Positions 37,101 through 48,282 are shown, counted from the first letter of the stretch. The stretch is 64,000 bases of DNA from Torreya grandis (GCA_037957365.1 JARHVA010000316.1:1674001-1738000), one strand, 5' to 3'. Notes: generated from the letters alone by a model not told the origin. Program-made: numbers and translations.

Positions 37101-40100
37101 ATATTAAAAAAAACAAAATGGATAATAAGTAGAGTAAGAAAAACAAGAAAAAAAATGCAATCAAGGTCAAGTTCATAAAACCTAATAAAATTTCACCAAG
37201 AGAACAAGATATATGTAAATGCATGTCTATCGATGCTTAATTTCAATTACAAGAAAACAAAGATGACCAAATTATGAAACACAATTCTTGAACATGTATT
37301 AAACCTATTCTAGAAGCAATTATGGCAACTTAAACTCACATATTTATCAATTCCTTGCAAATATTTCATAGATATATCATGATTAATCAATAACTACTAG
37401 GAGTAATTTCTTTTCCATATTAATTTTGCAATTACCTAGCATATATAGTTTGAACTTGTATAAAACAACCATACTTCATGGAGATTTTGCATATTCACAT
37501 GGACCAAAGCAATCAATTGTCAAATGGACAATAATAAATTATACTTGACGAATAATCAAGTTAATAGTGATAATAATCAAATTATGGGAACCAACAATTT
37601 CAAAGTCAGTTCTTCAAAAATTCTAGGTGGCCATAGTGTACGTGATATTTTTTGCTTGCATTACACCTATCTTTTCCTTTGTATTTGCTTAAAACTCCAA
37701 CACCACTTGTATAAGATAACTTCCTTTTACTCTTTGAATAAAATGCATAACACAAACACAATGGTTTGATTGGATGCAGTTGACATAATTATTCGCACAT
37801 TAATAGTAACCAGGAAAGGTGAGCCAATGAAGTGTTTCTAACATGTGTTGCTTAACATTGTAGTGATAGTGGGATATGGATTTTTTTTGTAATTTTTATG
37901 CTAATCAAAGTAAATGCATAAACCAAATAAACCCTATTTATTGGATGCATTTTGTGAAACTATTCACTATTTAATGAAAAATAGGAAAATAGTAAACTAT
38001 TATAAGCTTTCCATAGACACTGGAAAAAGGTTTTGATTTTGATAAAAAAAAATATTTTTATTGGATATCAATGGTGGTCCACAAAAATTAATTTAGTCAG
38101 GTGAAAACAATAGTACCTAGCCTAAAGACAAGTACTAATAAATTTTTGATGGAGATTTATTATGTGATTGATGATCTATCATGTCCAACATTTTCAAGAT
38201 AGTGGTAATACAAAGTCCATATGTACAAGATGATCTAATTTTTTAAAGTAAGATTTGGTGGAGATTTGAAACAACATAAGTTGTTAGTATCTTTAAACAT
38301 GGTGATCAGGTGAGTGTGTATTGAAGTGAAGCACTTTTTTAACTCCATAATTTTGAATGCATTTTTAACCTCTTCCTACACATGAATTTTAAACAAAACC
38401 TAAACTTAATTCATTACCATGATACGTGGCATTATATAATAGATTAAAAGTATAAAAAATCATTTATGTTTTTTGAAAAATATATTATTAAAAGTAAGCT
38501 TAGGACTACCTGGGCAGCAACCAAGTCTACTACAATGCCCAGTATGGTTGGGCCTAGGGTGCCCTTGAGCATGCTCTAGGATGGTTTTTATGGTCATTTG
38601 TGCAACATAAGAGACTAGTAAAATAAAGAGTTTAGAGATGTTATTGACTCTCAGCACCACCAGTGCAGGAAGAGTTGGGACTCAGTATAATGGGTAGAGC
38701 TTAACCAACATACACCAACTCCCAGCATGTACTAATCATCATCGATCATGAGGGGGTTGTTTTTATTAGTTATAAAAATATTATGACTAACCATAGTTAA
38801 AATAGGCAAAACTATAGTTAATTTTGATGCTAATATTCACCTTCATTCTAACCATCCCTATCATGGTTACTGCCACCTTCACCACCAATCAGTAATCACC
38901 ATCAACCTAACCATGGATCATGACTATGCAAGTGTCACTAAACTTGTCATGTGGCACAAAACCAACATGACATGTGAATAATTAAATGGTAATGTCAGAT
39001 TATCATTCCCTAACATGTTGATAATCATGTCTTCTTAGCATTACCTTAATCTCCTATGGATTACTATTAATCAGGTAATGCCAATCCTAAAGGCCAAACA
39101 AATAAACTTCACCATTCACTCGTTGTTGGATCCAAGGTGGAGGGAGATAGCTTAAGTGAAGGCAGTCAGAATAAGAGAGGAGGAGTCAGTGTTTAATCCC
39201 AAGTTTTTTCACTAGTCAAACATTGAGGTAACTTCTATAAGGTTTTATCATTTTCACAGAGTCAAGTAGGTGTATCAAGATAACTGCATTGAATAAAGTG
39301 ATCGTTTCATTCTATTTTAAGGTTTCATATGCCCTTGTTCAAGGTTACCCTTACTTCTCTATAGATTGTGTCTTAACACATAGTGGTTATCATGATTGTG
39401 AATTGTGTTTCTGAACTCTACACAATTTCAAACACTTAAATCTCTGCAAACACCTTAGAGAATGGTAATTATGTTTATAACCAATATTATTGATTTTTCA
39501 CTTAGTTTACAAGTTGTTCTTCTTATAAGAAAAACATACTCAGTCTTCCTTTTCATAGGAAACATAGTTGTATTGTTCAAACACAAAATATCCTTTAATA
39601 GATGGTCATTTTAAGGGACAAAAGAAATCAAAGCTCAATGCTACCTTATTAAAATGGTAGTGCCTCTGACCCTGCATAAAACTAAATCCCTAACTTATTT
39701 AGGATAGATTCATTCATATTTGTCATCATAGAAAGGTAAGTGGTCATTGAATAAGCTGAACAAGGAAAGAAATCCCAAAGTTTTTTATAAATGTGAAAAA
39801 ATTGAATTCATAACTTATTAACACAGACAAAATCCAAAACATATAAAACAAGAATAGGTATGGGGAAAAAAGGAAAATGCTTCAGATAAACACATTCATA
39901 GTGTGTTCATAATCCTCCTTTACATAAATTATTTAGATGAAAATGTAAAGAAAAGCAGTGAATATTGTAATAAATCCTTTAAAAGGACATTTGTCTTCAA
40001 TTTACCTATACCTACTATTTCTTAGGCCCTGTTTCTCCTTGATAGAGGCCCACTGTACATAAGGTTAAGCTCACCCAGGATTTTATCTCTGTCAATAAAT

Positions 40101-40186
40101 TATTTTTATACATAAGGACAAGATCTTATATGTAGGGTCATATGGACTATGAATTTATAGGAAGAGAGCTATTCAAAAGGGTAAAA
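34142..40186. other. Six kilobases of AT-rich DNA, nothing firmly recognised
   Basis: No protein domain, LTR edge, PBS or PPT is seen on either strand. Possible tRNA-like (SINE-like) words occur near 35800-35850 (GAGCTCTACC then GGTCACGGGTCTAA) and 36218-36275 (two A-box-like words). A pyrimidine-rich segment is at 36550-36650. None of these is good enough to call a gene. Confidence 0.4.
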
Positions 40187-40670
40187 TAGGGTGTATAAGA
40201 GCCTCTCTAATATTTTCCAAGCTTTAATATCTTCACCTCTATTTTTAATTCATGTGTTTTTATTCACCATTTCATGTGTATTTATGCTTGCAAGTGCCTA
40301 AATGTAATTTATTCTTTGTGTTGGGGTCATCATGTATGTGTGCTTTTAAGTACATTGAAAGTGTTACTCTTATCATATTTCATGTGTTTATGTAGACTTC
40401 CACAAAGTAAGAGTATGTGAATCCATGTTTGATGTACTTCCATTGTAGGGTGTATAAGATCCTCTATAGTATTTTATAAGCTTTAATTTCTTGAGCTCTA
40501 TTTTTAATTCATGTGTTTTTATTCACCATTTCCTATGTATTTATGCTTACAAGTGCTGAAATGTACTCTATTCTTTGTGATGGGGTCATCATGTATGTGT
40601 GCTTTTAAGTACATTGAAAGTGTTATTCTTATCATTTTTCATGTGTTTTTACAAAATTACACAAAGTAAG
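40187..40670 (+). repeat. Tandem duplication, about 260 bp unit, second copy split by copia
   Basis: AGGGTGTATAAGA recurs at about 40186 and 40446, and the following sequence is about 90% alike (CTCTATTTTTAATTCATGTG, TTATGCTT, GGGGTCATCATGTATGTG). The second copy is interrupted at 40670 by the copia element and resumes at 46265 with GTAAGAGTGTGTGAATCC. In the first copy CACAAAGTAAGAGTATGTG is uninterrupted, so it shows the pre-insertion state. Confidence 0.85.
40666..40670 (+). other. Target-site duplication, left copy (GTAAG)
   Basis: GTAAG borders the left LTR and is repeated directly after the right LTR. A length of 5 bp is usual for copia integrase. Confidence 0.95.
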
Positions 40671-41336
40671 TGTTGGGGATCAATCAACAAAATTGATTAC
40701 TATATGAAAGCAATTAAATGCAGAATTAAGCCAAATAGATAAGTAACTAGAATCAGAAATAGCAAAGAACAAGAGATACAAGAAACCACCCTGAAAACTT
40801 GTATTCAACTCTTTACAGAAGGAATTACAATTGAAGAAACTTATTTTCTTCCACACCTCTCTTAGATGTATAGATCTCTTCTTAGATCTCTTTCCCTCAA
40901 GAGTTCTCTCTCTCTCAATTACAATCACAATTCAATCCTTGAATTGTCTATCTTACAATATCTTGTACTATTAAATTAAGCTATGAAGATCTATCCCTAA
41001 TATATAACTTTAGGGATTCATGAGAATACACTTACAGCTATTAGATGCACCTCCTAATCAAGGGCTCTAATCAGTTCTACTTAAATTAGAAACGCGGACT
41101 TACAACCAACAGTTCATCTTTACATGCAAACATTCTGTTCTCACACAAAAATAGATCCCAGACACACACAGGTGACTGACGTCAGTCCCTATATGCCTAC
41201 TTGTGACTGACGTTGGCCAACCTACTACCAACACTGGCAGCTTCTGGTCTGCGCCTGACCGTCGATGGTGACTGTGGACTTCTAACAACTTTTGTACTTC
41301 ACTCATGGGTGAAGCTTTTAGATCCATACCTTAACA
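40671..41336 (-). repeat. Copia 3' LTR (left copy)
   Basis: 666 bp. On the element strand it starts TGTTAAGGTATGG and ends CCCCAACA. It contains a motif array at about 41177-41265 and a TATA-like TTATATATTAGGG (about 40998-41010). It pairs with 45598-46264. Confidence 0.95.
41177..41265 (+). repeat. Phased motif array in copia LTR (left copy)
   Basis: Copies begin at 41177 (TGACGTCAGT), 41208 (TGACGTTGGC) and 41229 (CAACACTGGC), with a weaker CCGTCGATGG near 41260. The first two spacings are 31 and 21 bp. The first copy contains a perfect TGACGTCA palindrome, the classical bZIP binding site. Confidence 0.75.
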
Positions 41337-41350
41337 ATATCCCACTTGGA
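41337..41350 (-). other. Polypurine tract of complete copia
   Basis: On the minus strand CCAAGTGGGATAT runs directly into the LTR start TGTTAAGG. The core AAGTGGGA is shared with the element at 211-220. Confidence 0.8.
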
Positions 41351-41579
41351 GATAAACAGCTACACCAGTACCTATACAACAACATCTTCTAGCTCCTCCA
41401 TCTTCAACTCAATCATGAAGACCAACGAAATTTGAATGAAGATTCAACTTCTCCTTTGTTACTGACTTGGTTAACATGTCAGCAGGGTTCTTATCTGTAT
41501 GGATCTTCTCCAGCTTCAACTCACCATCCTCCAATACCTATCTAATGAAGTGGTACCTAAGCTATATATGCTTTGTTCT

Positions 41580-42970
41580 TTAATGAAATGCTGAATTCTT
41601 AGCCAAATGAATTGCACTCTGACTATCACTATATAGTCTACAACTCTCTTGCTCCTTTCTAAGCTTTTCCATGAACCGTGTCATCCATATCATCTCTTTG
41701 CTAGCCTCTGTGACTGCAATATATTCTGCTTCTGTAGTTAACAAGGCAACAACCTTTTGCAACTTTGATATCCAGCTAACTACCGTTCCACCTACAGTGA
41801 AAACATATCCTGTGGTGCTCCTCCTGCCATCCAAATCACCTACCATATTTGAATCTACATAACCATGTAGAGAAGTGTTCAAACCACCATAGCACAAATG
41901 CCTCCTGCTAGTCCCTCTTAGATATCTAAGGATCCACTGAATTGCTTTCCAGTGTTCCTTCCCTGGATTGGCCATATACTTACTTACAACTCCCACTACT
42001 TGGGCAATGTCAGGTCTAGTACAAACCATTGCATACATTAAACTTCCTACTGCAAAAGCATATGGAACTTTTCTCATGTACTCTACCTCATCATGTGAAT
42101 TAGGACACCGTTCTTTACTTAACTTGAAATGTCCAGCCATAGGTGTGCTTACCGGTTTTGCATCTTGCATATTAAACCATTTCAACACCTTGTTCACATA
42201 ATCCTCTTGAGACAAAATCAACCTGTGATTTTTCCTATCTCTCTTAATATTCATGCCAAGGATTTTCTTTGCTGCTCCCAAATCTTTCATGGAAAATGTG
42301 TGAGCTAATTTCACCTTAAGCTCAGAGATATCCTGCATGTGTGATCCTGCAACTAGCATATCATCTACATACAACAATAGAATAATATATCTACCATTAT
42401 CCAATGTCTTAAAATACACACAATGGTTAGATTGACATCTACTGTAGCCATGCTCAGTCATAAACCTATCAAATCTCAGATACCATTGTCTTGGAGCTTG
42501 CTTGAGGCCATAGAAGCTTTTCTTCAATCTGCACACTAGTTTCTCCTTACCTTTGACCTCATATTCTTTCAGCTATTCCATATATATTTCTTCATCCAAA
42601 TCTCCATGAAGAAACACTGTCTTAACATCAAGCTACTCAAGATGCAAATCCTCAATAGCAACTAAAGACAGTACAATCCGTATAGAAGTCATTTTAACAA
42701 CAAGAGAGAAAATATCACCAAAATCAATACCTAGTTTTTATGCAAATCCTTTCACTACCAACCTGGCCTTATATCTCATCTATCCATTCTCACCTTCCTT
42801 CAATATGTAGATCCATCTATTCTTCAGTGTCTTCTTTCTTGCTGGCAACTCAACCAAATCCCATGTTTGGTTCTCTTTCAAGGAATCAATTTCCTCACTC
42901 ATGCCTAGCTCCCACTGACTCTTGGATTCCACCTATATTTCTTCATCAAAACTCTCTGGTTCTCCACCAT
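41580..42970 (-). pseudogene. Copia reverse transcriptase and RNase H
   Basis: The longest open stretch in the window (318 codons, 41580-42536) covers the RT palm to RNase H. It includes SFYGLKQAPRQWY, the catalytic YVDD (42360-42371), LGMNIKRD, GSLMYAMVCTRPDIA and the RNase H acidic sites in YVDSNMVGDLDGRRSTTG, EAEYIA and LYSDSQSAIHLAKN. The RT fingers continue upstream to about 42970 (YKARLVVKGFA, LDVKTVFLHGD) but are broken by TAA/TAG stops. Downstream to about 41390, a C-terminal RNase H tail also carries stops. This is the last part of a single Gag-Pol frame. Confidence 0.93.
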
Positions 42971-43129
42971 CAGTAAGCAATAAATAGAGTAATGAAGGGG
43001 AATATCAAATTGGAGGTTTACTTAACCTGTCTGACTTTCTGATGGGTGTTTGAGACTCATTCACAACACGCTGTCCACCCAATTTATCTGACAGTGACCG
43101 ACCTCGATCACTTCCAGGCCTATAGTTGG

Positions 43130-43223
43130 CCGACATCAGTTCTACCTGACTGACGTCAGTTTCTGTATGGCCATCATCGGTTCTTGTACGGCCAACGTCA
43201 GTTCCTGCCTGACCGACATCGGT
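43130..43223 (-). repeat. Coding 21-bp repeat array in the integrase-RT linker
   Basis: Five copies of the GACRTC motif start at 43131, 43151, 43172, 43193 and 43214, spacings 20, 21, 21 and 21 bp. On the coding strand the last four are in frame and read as heptads beginning TDVG, TDVG, TDDG and TDVS. The one 20-bp step breaks the frame in the last copy. The linker between integrase and RT is variable in copia elements, so an expanded repeat is tolerated there. Confidence 0.75.
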
Positions 43224-43230
43224 CTCTATG

Positions 43231-44064
43231 TTTTTCTTTCTGTAATTTTTTTTCTTGCGAGCTCTTTTTGGACCTTCACCTCGTGAAATTTTGTATTGCT
43301 CTACTCAGATTGATTCAGCTTCTTGAGTTGATCACTATACATCACTTTTTCATTGAAAACAACATCATGGCTCCTAATTATTTTGTTAGTTTCTAGATTC
43401 CAAAACTTGAATATGAAATCATCAGAGCCATAGCTAATAAATGTGCACCTCATAGATTTAGCATCCAGCTTCTTTCTATTTTCCTTATCAATGTGCACAA
43501 AGGCTTCACAACCAAAAACTTTGAGAAATGATAGATCTACCTTTTTACGTGTCCATGCCTCTTCTAGAATTCCACCATCCAGTGCTGTAGAGGGTCCTCT
43601 GTTAATCAGGTACACTACAGTATCCATAGCTTCTACCCAAAACTCTAAGGGAATTATAGCATGCAATCTCATACACCTTGCACGCTCCATAATTGTTCTA
43701 TTCATCCTTTCAACAATTCCATTTTGCTGAGGTGTTCTTGGAACAGTCTTTTGCCTGCAGATCCCATGCATATAACAATACCAATTGAACTTGTGGCTGC
43801 AGAACTCACCACCATTGTTAGATCTCAGGCACTTCAATCTCTTGCCTATTTCATTCTCAACCATAGCTTTCCAAATCTTAAACATGTCAAAAACATTAGA
43901 TTTCTTCTTAATACAATAGACCTATACGTTTCTTGTAGCATTATCTATGAAGGAAACATAGTACTGTGATCCTCCAATAGAAGCAACTTGAGCTGGTCCC
44001 CACACGTCTGTGTGAACAAGCTGTAATTTGTGCTTCTTCTTTGTTGACCCAGTCTTGAGAAAAC
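43231..44064 (-). pseudogene. Copia integrase core
   Basis: The core reads HTDVWGP (about 44000), then RSNNGGEF (near 43815) and PQQNGIVERMN (about 43725). The catalytic triad of this family is D, D and E. The second Asp, normally in RSDNGGEF, is Asn here (AAC at 43817-43819), so strand transfer should be dead. The region 43301-43885 is otherwise open for 194 codons. A frame change near 44080 separates it from the zinc-binding half. The GPSTALDGGI..EAW block and GCEAFVHI block follow in normal order. Confidence 0.92.
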
Positions 44065-44295
44065 TCACTCTCTTCTATTTTCAAAAAATACAACCTTCAC
44101 AGAATTTAGATCTATGCTTTTCAAATCTGGAAACATACCTTTTGACTTAAGAATTGTCATTCCCTTCTCACTCATGTGGCCAAGTCTTTGATGCCACAAC
44201 TTTGCATCTACATCTGAAGTAGATAATATAGAAGGAGAATTATCAGTAATACAATTACATAAATAGAGATTACCTACTCTCTTACCTCTAGCCAA
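44065..44295 (-). pseudogene. Copia GAG-pre-integrase zinc-binding segment
   Basis: This contains LYLCNC and LWHQRLGHMSEKGM, the His pair of the integrase HHCC domain. It is open for 76 codons in the same frame as the protease upstream (a TAA/TAG stop lies between). The Cys pair lies just past the frame shift (CEGC in the other frame). Confidence 0.85.
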
Positions 44296-44319
44296 TACAA
44301 GTGTACCCTTGGAAACCTT

Positions 44320-44784
44320 CTAAGATTCAGCTGTGAGAGTTACTGTGCAACCCTCATCCCCTAACTTTCCTGCAAAAATCAAATTCCTCTTCAAGCTGGG
44401 AACATGCATGACATCTATCAACACCCATGTGTTGCCATTCTGCATTTTCAGCTGCACTTTTCCTTTGCCAATAATTTTGCAAGGCTCATCATCCCCTAAG
44501 TAAACTATTCCAAAATCTCCATGGACATAGTCACTGAAATATTCTCTATTGGGGGTTACATGGAAAGATGCACCAGAATCTAAAACCCAAGATTCTATAT
44601 TATTATGCAAAGAGAATATAAGAGCATCTTGTGCAACAACACCTGCCACCTTTGCTTCTTCTTTATCATCATGCTGTCTGTCTTCTTTAAGCTTTGACCA
44701 GCAATCTTTGCTTATGTGCCCTATCTTTCCACAATTCCAACATTGTGGCTTCCTGCCATTTCTAGATTTGGATCTACCTCTCAT
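44320..44784 (-). pseudogene. Copia gag zinc knuckle and protease
   Basis: An Arg/Lys-rich stretch leads to a perfect CCHC knuckle, CWNCGKIGHISKDC (44701-44742), which binds RNA in the particle. The protease follows with the active-site motif WVLDSGASFHVTP (Asp codon at 44578-44580). LYL-GDDEPCKIIGKGKVQLKM and the HVPSLKRNL.F.GKL block fit a copia protease end. The segment is open for 154 codons. A TAG stop upstream splits it from the gag core in the same frame. Confidence 0.92.
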
Positions 44785-45450
44785 CTTCGACTTAAACCTT
44801 GATCTCCATTTCTTGCCCTTCTCTTTCTACCTTCCCCTGCTCTCAAAACTTAAAGCATTCCCTGATGTCTCCTCTGTGCTTTTCTTGCAAATTTCTTCAT
44901 TCAAGATTACACTAACAACATCATCTACTTTTAAAATATTTGAAGCAAATGCAGTATTACTAACTGCCATTACCAAGCTATGCCATCTCTCTAGTAAAGA
45001 GCATAAGATTAATAGAGCTTTAATTTCATCATCAAACACTATTTTGACTGAATTTAATTGATTTACAATTCCATGGAAATCATTTAGATGATTAGATATA
45101 GATCCACCTTCCTGCATTTGCAAATTAAATAACTGCTTCATAAGATATACCTTATTTGAAGCTAAGGGTTTTTCATATAGATTTGCTAAAGTAGTCATTA
45201 ACTCTATCGTAGACTTTTCCTATGATAAATTAGATATCATAGTAGATGCTAGACTCAATCTTATAGATCCACGAGCCTTTCTATCAAGAACTTCCCATTC
45301 TTCATCATATATGTCTGTGGGCTTCTTTGCAGCTCCACCTAACGGTAAGTATAGATATTTTTGATATAGATAATCTTCTATCTACATTCTCCATAATTGA
45401 TAGTTCTTTCCATTAAACTTCTCCATTCTCAATTTACTTTCTTCTGCCAT
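44785..45450 (-). pseudogene. Copia gag capsid region
   Basis: The likely start is ATG at 45448-45450, about 150 bp inside the 5' LTR edge. It reads MAEESKLRMEKFNGKNYQLW. The UBN2/copia-gag pattern follows: EEWEVLDRKARGSIRLSLA, then LANLYEKPLASNKVYLMKQLF and a Leu-rich LLILCSLLERWH block. One or more TAG/TAA codons interrupt it (for example after NLS and after WRM). It would form the virus-like particle. Confidence 0.88.
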
Positions 45451-45583
45451 TGTTTCTCCCACTCAAACAGAAACCTCTGTGAGTAACCTGTAATCAATAC
45501 ACACTACACATATCTGAACCACCTGTTAGTGAACCAGGATATGATACCACTTGTTGGATATCAAGCTCTGAACCTACAACCAG

Positions 45584-45595
45584 GCTCTGATACCA
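45584..45595 (-). other. Primer-binding site of complete copia
   Basis: The minus strand reads TGGTATCAGAGC, a perfect match to the usual complement of the initiator Met tRNA 3' end, two bases after the 5' LTR. A second partial copy (GTGGTATCA) is about 50 bp further in (45542-45552), suggesting a small duplication of the leader. Confidence 0.95.
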
Positions 45596-45597
45596 CT

Positions 45598-46264
45598 TGT
45601 TGGGGATCAATCAACAAAATTGATTACTATATGAAAGCAATTAAATGCAGAATTATGCTAGATAGATAAGTAACTAGAATCAGAAATAGCAAAGAACAAG
45701 AGATGCAAGAAACCACCTTGAAAACTTGTATTCAACTCTTTACAGAAGGAATTACAATATGAAGAAACTTCTTTTCTTCCACACCTCTCTCAGATGTATA
45801 GATCTCTTCTTAGATCTCTTTCCCTCAAGAGTTCTCTCTCTCTCAATTACAATCATAATTCAATCCTTGAATTGTCTATCTTACAATATCTTATACTATT
45901 CAATTAAGCTATGAAGATCTATCCCTAATATATAACTTTAGAGATTCATGAGCATACACTTACAGCCATTAGATGCACCTCCTAATCAAGGGCTCTAATC
46001 AGTTCTACTTAAATTAGAAACACAGACTTACAACCAACAATTCATCTTTACATGCAAACATTCTGTTCTCGCATGAAAATAGATCTCGAACACACACAGG
46101 TGACTGACGTCGGTCCCTGTATGCCTGCCTGTGACCGACGTTGGCCGACCTACTACTGACGCTGGTAGCTTCTAGCCTGCACTTGACCGTCAACGGTGAC
46201 TGTGGACTTCTAACAACTTCTGTACTTCGCTCATGGGTGAAGCTTTTAGCTCCATACCTTAACA
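45598..46264 (-). repeat. Copia 5' LTR (right copy)
   Basis: 667 bp. It pairs with 40671-41336 and carries the same TATA-like box (about 45925-45937 on the minus strand). Its motif copies keep more CG dinucleotides than the left LTR (GACGTCGGT, GACCGACGTTGG), so the left LTR shows the stronger C-to-T decay. Confidence 0.95.
45925..45937 (-). promoter_or_regulatory. TATA-like box of copia 5' LTR
   Basis: The minus strand reads TTATATATTAGGG, downstream of the motif array in the transcriptional sense, about 330 bp into the LTR. This is a plausible core promoter for the element RNA. Confidence 0.5.
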
Positions 46265-46269
46265 GTAAG
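46265..46269 (+). other. Target-site duplication, right copy (GTAAG)
   Basis: It directly follows the right LTR and repeats the left flank 40666-40670. Confidence 0.95.
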
Positions 46270-46835
46270 AGTGTGTGAATCCATGTTTTTGTTTCTTGTA
46301 CTCTTATTGTACTATGTAATATATACTTATTATTGTTGAATCCTTCATTCATAATGTTTAGTGAGCTTATTAAATATTGCCATTAACATCTTTAATAGAA
46401 GCTACATTAAATTTTTTACATACAATCTCCATGGACTTGATATTCTAGGCTTCAAAAAATATTATTACTAACCTTTGAAATTTACAACAGGCATGTTTTG
46501 GTTCTCTTAAAGTTTTCAAAATGTAATGTATCCATTACATTTTCTCTATCTCATCTACTACATAAAAAGGTTCATTTAGCTTGTCCTTGAATCACCACAT
46601 GAGGTGTTGTCATATTATATAGATTATTTCCAAATGAATTGGTATGTTAAGTTTCTATAATGTGAAAAGACAATCTCTACTTTGGAACATTACCCTATCT
46701 ACAAAAAATGTAATGCCTTCTAATATGTACATTTCCTTGGAGGATCGTAATATATAATTTCAATATAGGGTGTCAATTTCATGAGTAATGGTTGCTCTAA
46801 TTATTTCATGACTTCTGAGTTATGTTGCCAACTAG
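46270..46835. other. Remainder of tandem repeat and unassigned DNA
   Basis: The first part continues the split 260-bp repeat. The rest has no recognisable feature. It is the left flank of the candidate exon region. Confidence 0.4.
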
Positions 46836-46839
46836 CTGG

Positions 46840-48150
46840 ATTACCTTGGCCATCAACACACCATTGTACTCTCGTGGTGACCTTTACAATGGTTTTTATA
46901 AGCATTTCATTGGTAAGGGTTAGTATTGTAAAGCATAGTCTTAACTTGTTTGAATGAAATTTGTTGGTTATTGGTAAATAATACTATGAATGTTAACTTT
47001 TGTAGATTTAAGATGGATGAGTGAGAATTAGACGATTGCCTCAAAGAAATTTACGCTGAGACTAAACAAATGGTATGCATTTTCAGATACTATACTCAAA
47101 CATGAATTTGAGTTGTATTATTTTTTTATTGATTCTAATCTATTATGACATGCATTATGTTAGGAGAAAATAGTTGGTTAGAAGTCATCATTATGTGCAA
47201 GTGCTCAGTTTAGATATTCCTATCACCCCCTTAGAGATTGAATGAGGAAGCTATATGGAGCATCAACAATTGGGCATGGTATTCCCACTGTTATGTGACA
47301 ACCATCCCATGCCTGGGAGTAACCAGGGGTGTAATCCCAATGTGATATGGAATATTTACCAAATAAAGATGCAAACAAGGGGATAACACAAGTAATTTTA
47401 TTGATGGTCCATATATTTTTAATGCTTGCATTAATATTCTTGATGCCTATGTAAAATTTTCATTATTTGAGAACCATGTACCCCTCTTTTGATTTGTTAC
47501 ATTTCCATTTTTTAATACTACAGGAGGATGGCGTGGAGCAGACTGAAGGTGAAGATGGTGTCCTTGAAGTGCCTAATGACTATTTATCAAGAGATGTATG
47601 GGAACCTTTGGCTACCATTAATGTTTTATTATTCCTCATGTTAAATAATGTTTCTTTCTTCCCTCTTATAATAATTAAAATTGTAATACTTTTGACTGAC
47701 ACACCATGCATTTTTCTATGTTGTTTTTGTTTTGTGTTTTAGTTGGAAGGGGTAGAGTGGAGCCACGTGGATGTGGCTAATAGTCACTTGCATAATGACT
47801 TTGTCCTTAAAAATGTGCATATTTTTTGTACTCTCTATTTCATTTTCCATGCTCAATAATTGCAAACCATGCATCCCTATTTTTATATGTTATATCTTTT
47901 TTAATACTATAGGAGGAGGGGGTGGAGTAGACTGAAGGTGAAGAGGGTGTCTCTGAAGCATCCAATGAATTTTCTCAAGATATGTATGGGAAAATTTGGC
48001 TGCCCTTAATGTTTGATTGCTACTCATGTTAAATAACATTTCTTTCTTCCCTCTTATAGCAATCAAGATTAGAATACTCTTGACACACCAATCATTTTTA
48101 TATGTTTATTTTGTTTTGTGTTTTAGTTGGAAGGGGTTTAGGGTTTAGGG
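46840..48150 (+). pseudogene. Candidate multi-exon gene fragment, unidentified, with tandem duplication
   Basis: Several short coding-like segments are bounded by AG and GT. They are one ending near 46911 before GTAAGG, 47006-47072, 47164-47278, one starting at 47524 after CTACAG, and one starting at 47743 after TTTTAG. The 47164 segment reads CASAQFRYSYHPLRD and LYGASTIGHG. The 47524 segment is acidic (EDGVEQTEGEDGV) and ends near WEPLATIN. Stops at Gln- or Arg-like positions show decay. Pyrimidine-rich tracts precede the AG sites. I do not recognise the protein. It could be a captured or broken host gene, or chance; the repeated AG-exon arrangement makes chance less likely. Confidence 0.4.
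47478..48140 (+). repeat. Tandem duplication of about 385-390 bp containing two candidate exons
   Basis: Copy one runs from about 47478 and copy two from about 47868. Matching points are the acceptor before GAGGA (47524 and 47913, 389 bp apart) and the acceptor before TTGGAAGGGG (47743 and 48127, 384 bp apart). Both copies keep CCTCTTATA and ATGTTAAATAA. The second copy ends in two TTTAGGG words (48137-48150). Confidence 0.8.
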
Positions 48151-48282
48151 TGGAGGAGGGAAGATTTAATTCAATTAAGAAAATATTATCGACAAATGAA
48201 TAAAAAATGAGAATGGGTGGAACAACAACAAGGTGCATGCAACAATAGACCTCAAGTTAAATGCATTTTATTCATTGGTTTT

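Larger units (their letters stand above)
40671..46264 (-). mobile_element. Complete Ty1/copia retrotransposon, 5.6 kb
   Basis: A full element on the minus strand has two LTRs (40671-41336 and 45598-46264), a 5-bp target duplication GTAAG, a PBS complementary to initiator Met tRNA, a PPT, and gag, protease, integrase, RT and RNase H in copia order. The LTRs differ at about 40 positions in 666 by eye (around 6%), mostly transitions and concentrated in the GC-rich motif array. The gag sequence and the knuckle-protease arrangement resemble the Tork/Tnt1 group, which I offer as tentative. Stops, at least one frameshift and a lost integrase catalytic Asp make it non-autonomous. Confidence 0.95.

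Noticed and set aside
41671..42201. Plus-strand open stretches opposite the copia RT
   Set aside because: They are shadows of the minus-strand RT/RNase H, which carries the conserved motifs. The same holds for plus-strand stretches at 43184-43969 and 44549-45061.
48137..48150. Two TTTAGGG words, the plant telomere repeat
   Set aside because: Only two units inside a tandem duplication; no array. Probably a chance variant of the duplicated sequence.
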